A DNA stretch of 7,762 nucleotides, taken from Anaerohalosphaeraceae bacterium. GTDB lineage: Bacteria; Planctomycetota; Phycisphaerae; Sedimentisphaerales; Anaerohalosphaeraceae. A program made the translations under genes and the position numbers. The stretch is from NCBI GenBank assembly GCA_030671565.1, contig DAOVIC010000087.1, forward strand, positions 1 through 7,762, given 5' to 3'. Each line of letters opens with the position of its first letter. Within the stretch, counting starts at the first letter, position 1. Below the pieces are notes generated by a model, which was given only the letters and a program-made list of their open reading frames with translations, made no database searches and was not told the origin of the DNA. This document shows, in pieces, positions 6,487-7,762 of the stretch.

Positions 6487-7230
6487 ATGGCGCTAAAAAA
6501 ATTCTGGTCAAAAGTAGGCAAATGGCGATCAAGTAGCGAAGGCTCATATCGCCACCGGACCAAAATACAGGATACCGTCACAAGCACCGCCGCAGCAGTT
6601 GAAACCACTACCCAAACCGAGCCGGTGATAACTCTCGAACCCGTCGAGTCGATAAAAAAAGGTGCCCATCCGCCCGCATCAAAAGCCTTCGACCTCCTGA
6701 TCGCCCAGCTGGCAGGAATAAATGAAAACCTTGGCAAGCACGCCGACCAGCAGCAGCAGCTTCTCGAAAGAATGAATAAACTCCCGGAAGTACTTGCTTC
6801 GCTTCCCCAGACAGTACAAAGCCAGCAGGACCTCTCAGATGCCATCTGCGCCGAACTCTCAAGAAGGGAGCTGAAAGAGTCACAGTTCCTCGAAGCGATC
6901 GAAAGCATACCCCGTCAGGCAGGCAAGCAATCCAACATACTTGAAGAAATGAGCAGCAAGCTCTCCGTCGCCGCCGATGCCAATGTACAGGTCAGCGAAA
7001 ATTTCAACCGCTTTAATAACAACATGGGCAAACTCAACAAAACCTCAGCAACCCAGACAGAAAGCATCACGCGGATGAACAAAACATTTGCCGCAAGCGA
7101 CAGGTATCTAAAATATATCATCTCAAACCAAAATACACGTTTCATGTGGATGTTTATAACAAGCCTCAGCATTTGCCTGATAGTGGTAATATCGCTGGTT
7201 GTGATCATCGCGATTATGTGGGGCAAATAA
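6487..7230 (+). CDS. Tail-anchored coiled-coil membrane protein of unknown function
   Basis: 247 aa; I do not recognise a named family. The N-terminus is basic (MALKKFWSKVGKWR), followed by a Thr/Ser/Ala-rich, probably disordered segment to about residue 60. Residues about 64-215 are predominantly helical and Gln/Leu/Asn-rich with heptad character: LLIAQLAGINENLGKHADQ, LLERMNKLPEVLASLPQTV, and ILEEMSSKL near 151-159, with repeating 'LP.xLASLP' and 'SIP' breaks. One hydrophobic span at about 219-244 (FMWMFITSLSICLIVVISLV and on) ends three residues before the C-terminus (GK at the end). There is no signal peptide. This predicts a C-terminally anchored inner-membrane protein with a long cytoplasmic coiled coil, perhaps a scaffold. 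Similar Gln-rich coiled coil plus terminal membrane helix proteins occur in Planctomycetota, to my recollection, without assigned function. Start 6487 is chosen over 6436 because of the RBS. It is divergent from the FAH gene, and no terminator is obvious after the stop. Confidence 0.8.
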   Translation: MALKKFWSKVGKWRSSSEGSYRHRTKIQDTVTSTAAAVETTTQTEPVITLEPVESIKKGAHPPASKAFDLLIAQLAGINENLGKHADQQQQLLERMNKLPEVLASLPQTVQSQQDLSDAICAELSRRELKESQFLEAIESIPRQAGKQSNILEEMSSKLSVAADANVQVSENFNRFNNNMGKLNKTSATQTESITRMNKTFAASDRYLKYIISNQNTRFMWMFITSLSICLIVVISLVVIIAIMWGK

Positions 7231-7249
7231 AAAAACTCCCATTTTTTCC

Positions 7250-7278
7250 TTGATACCTGACCGGCTCTATGGTAAAAG
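7250..7278 (+). promoter_or_regulatory. Candidate promoter for the cobalamin riboswitch transcript
   Basis: TTGATA (7250-7255; five of six consensus bases), a 17-base spacer, then TAAAAG (7273-7278; four of six). Predicted transcription start is near 7285, about 40 bases before the aptamer. It is the best spaced pair between the upstream stop codon and the riboswitch. Confidence 0.4.
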
Positions 7279-7324
7279 TCCCATAAGTAGTTCAGTTCTT
7301 TTATGAAAAGTTGATAATTGACTG

Positions 7325-7530
7325 CAGGCCTGGAAGTTTTTTGCTTTCAGATAGTCAAATGGGAACGCGGTGAAATTCCGCGACGGTCGCGCCGCTGTAA
7401 GCGTCCGATGTGACCCAATATCCAACAAAACAGGGATACGGTCGCAAATCCGAGGGATGTTAACCCACTGTCCGTAGAACCGGATGGGAAGGGATCCTGA
7501 GGTAGGATGCAAGTCAGAAAACCTACCTGT
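7325..7530 (+). ncRNA. Cobalamin (B12) riboswitch aptamer
   Basis: The conserved cobalamin aptamer blocks appear in order: AAATGGGAACGCGGTGAAA (7357-7375), TTCCGCG, then GCGCCGCTGTAAGCG (7389-7403), CCACTG (7465-7470), GGATGGGAAGGGATC (7482-7495), and the B12 box GCAAGTCAGAAAACCTACCT (7509-7528; consensus-like AGCCAGGAGACCTGCC). GCGG/CCGC and CCACT...GGGAAGG pair as expected for the core, and ATCCT-AGGAT forms a peripheral hairpin (about 7494-7508). CAGG at 7325-7328 can close a P1-like stem with CCTG at 7526-7529. The family binds adenosylcobalamin or a related corrinoid and normally represses B12 synthesis, uptake or B12-independent isoenzyme genes. Outer boundaries are approximate. The regulated gene is presumably the one beginning at 7742. 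Confidence 0.93.
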
Positions 7531-7644
7531 ATGTCGATTTGTTTGTGTTGTTCTCGCGATTGGAACACAGAAGCGACAGCGGAAAATCCGCAAATGCCTT
7601 TCCATCTTACAGGCCCATGCGATTTCCTGATGATTAAAATCATA
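7531..7644 (+). other. Expression platform between aptamer and terminator
   Basis: 114 non-coding bases linking the B12 box to the terminator. It holds a small perfect hairpin GCGGA-AAA-TCCGC (7579-7591) and ATGATT...AATCAT directly before the terminator. GGAAC at 7562-7566 could pair with GTTCC in the terminator stem, a weak antiterminator candidate. No convincing gene was found; in-frame ATGs here lack ribosome sites. Confidence 0.4.
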
Positions 7645-7681
7645 AACCGTCGTTCCTCTCGCAGGAACGGCGGTTTTTTTT
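7645..7681 (+). terminator. Strong intrinsic terminator in the riboswitch leader
   Basis: CCGTCGTTCCT (7647-7657) pairs with AGGAACGGCGG (7663-7673) across CTCGC, giving 11 pairs with one G-U wobble, extended by AA/TT, then eight Ts (7674-7681). It lies between the aptamer and the downstream start codon, fitting transcriptional attenuation by cobalamin. Equally it could be the end of a short leader transcript. Confidence 0.9.
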
Positions 7682-7741
7682 ATGGAAATCAAAAAATCCT
7701 CGCGTAAAGGGTAAAAGATCGCAGAAAGGAGTACACGGAAA

Positions 7742-7762
7742 ATGCTAAAAGTATTCAGGGCC
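7742..7762 (+). CDS. Start of a gene downstream of the B12 riboswitch (cut by window edge)
   Basis: Only seven codons are in the window (MLKVFRA). AAGGAG at 7726-7731 precedes the ATG by ten bases, a usable Shine-Dalgarno with slightly long spacing. Its position 60 bases after the leader terminator and behind a cobalamin aptamer suggests a corrinoid-related gene (transport, synthesis or a B12-independent isoenzyme), but the product cannot be read from seven residues. Confidence 0.6.

Noticed and set aside
7267..7692. 141-codon minus-strand frame over the 3' non-coding region
   Set aside because: Covers the riboswitch and terminator in antisense, with no RBS and no recognisable domain.
7507..7707. 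66-codon plus-strand frame beginning in the B12 box
   Set aside because: Starts inside the riboswitch core, has no ribosome site and reads through the intrinsic terminator; coincidental.
1..7762. CRISPR array, tRNA/rRNA genes, insertion sequences or prophage genes
   Set aside because: No regularly spaced direct repeats, no cloverleaf or rRNA-like sequence, no transposase or integrase reading frames, and no terminal repeats were seen.

Overview
This 7.76 kb window reads as ordinary chromosomal DNA of a Gram-negative-type bacterium. The clues are an exported outer-membrane porin ending in Phe, a transcription terminator Rho with a long Lys-rich N-terminal extension, dephospho-CoA kinase lying upstream of rho, and a Planctomycetota-like tail-anchored coiled-coil protein. 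The most compatible assignment is Planctomycetota (perhaps a Phycisphaerae-like lineage). That is an inference from gene style and context and is not proven by any marker here. No transposon, tRNA, rRNA or CRISPR array was seen.

Layout. Positions 1-6252 are coded entirely on the minus strand. Read in the direction of transcription (right to left) they are: a fumarylacetoacetate-hydrolase-family enzyme (6252-5308), dephospho-CoA kinase coaE (5250-4642), a ~300-base AT-rich leader, rho (4344-2863) ending in an intrinsic terminator, an outer-membrane porin with an N-terminal coiled coil (2723-1341) ending in a second intrinsic terminator, and the first 404 codons of valyl-tRNA synthetase valS (1214 to beyond the left edge). 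From 6253 the coding direction switches. A 234-base divergent intergenic region carries promoter-like elements and a repeated motif, followed on the plus strand by a 247-aa membrane-anchored coiled-coil protein of unknown function (6487-7230). Next comes a ~510-base non-coding stretch with a cobalamin riboswitch (about 7325-7530), a strong intrinsic terminator (7645-7681), and the first seven codons of a gene starting at 7742 that is presumably B12-regulated.

How it fits together. FAH and coaE are 57 bases apart and probably cotranscribed; the other genes look like separate units, several delimited by good hairpin-plus-T terminators. Functions are mostly housekeeping (CoA synthesis, transcription termination, aminoacylation), with an outer-membrane channel in between. 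The least explained signals are a repeated element, core CGTTT-n-TCGCGG, found just beyond the coaE stop codon and twice, 40 bases apart, in the divergent region, together with CCCTT/AAGGG palindromes that overlap the -10 box and the ribosome binding site of the unknown coiled-coil gene. No clearly new multi-gene system is visible.
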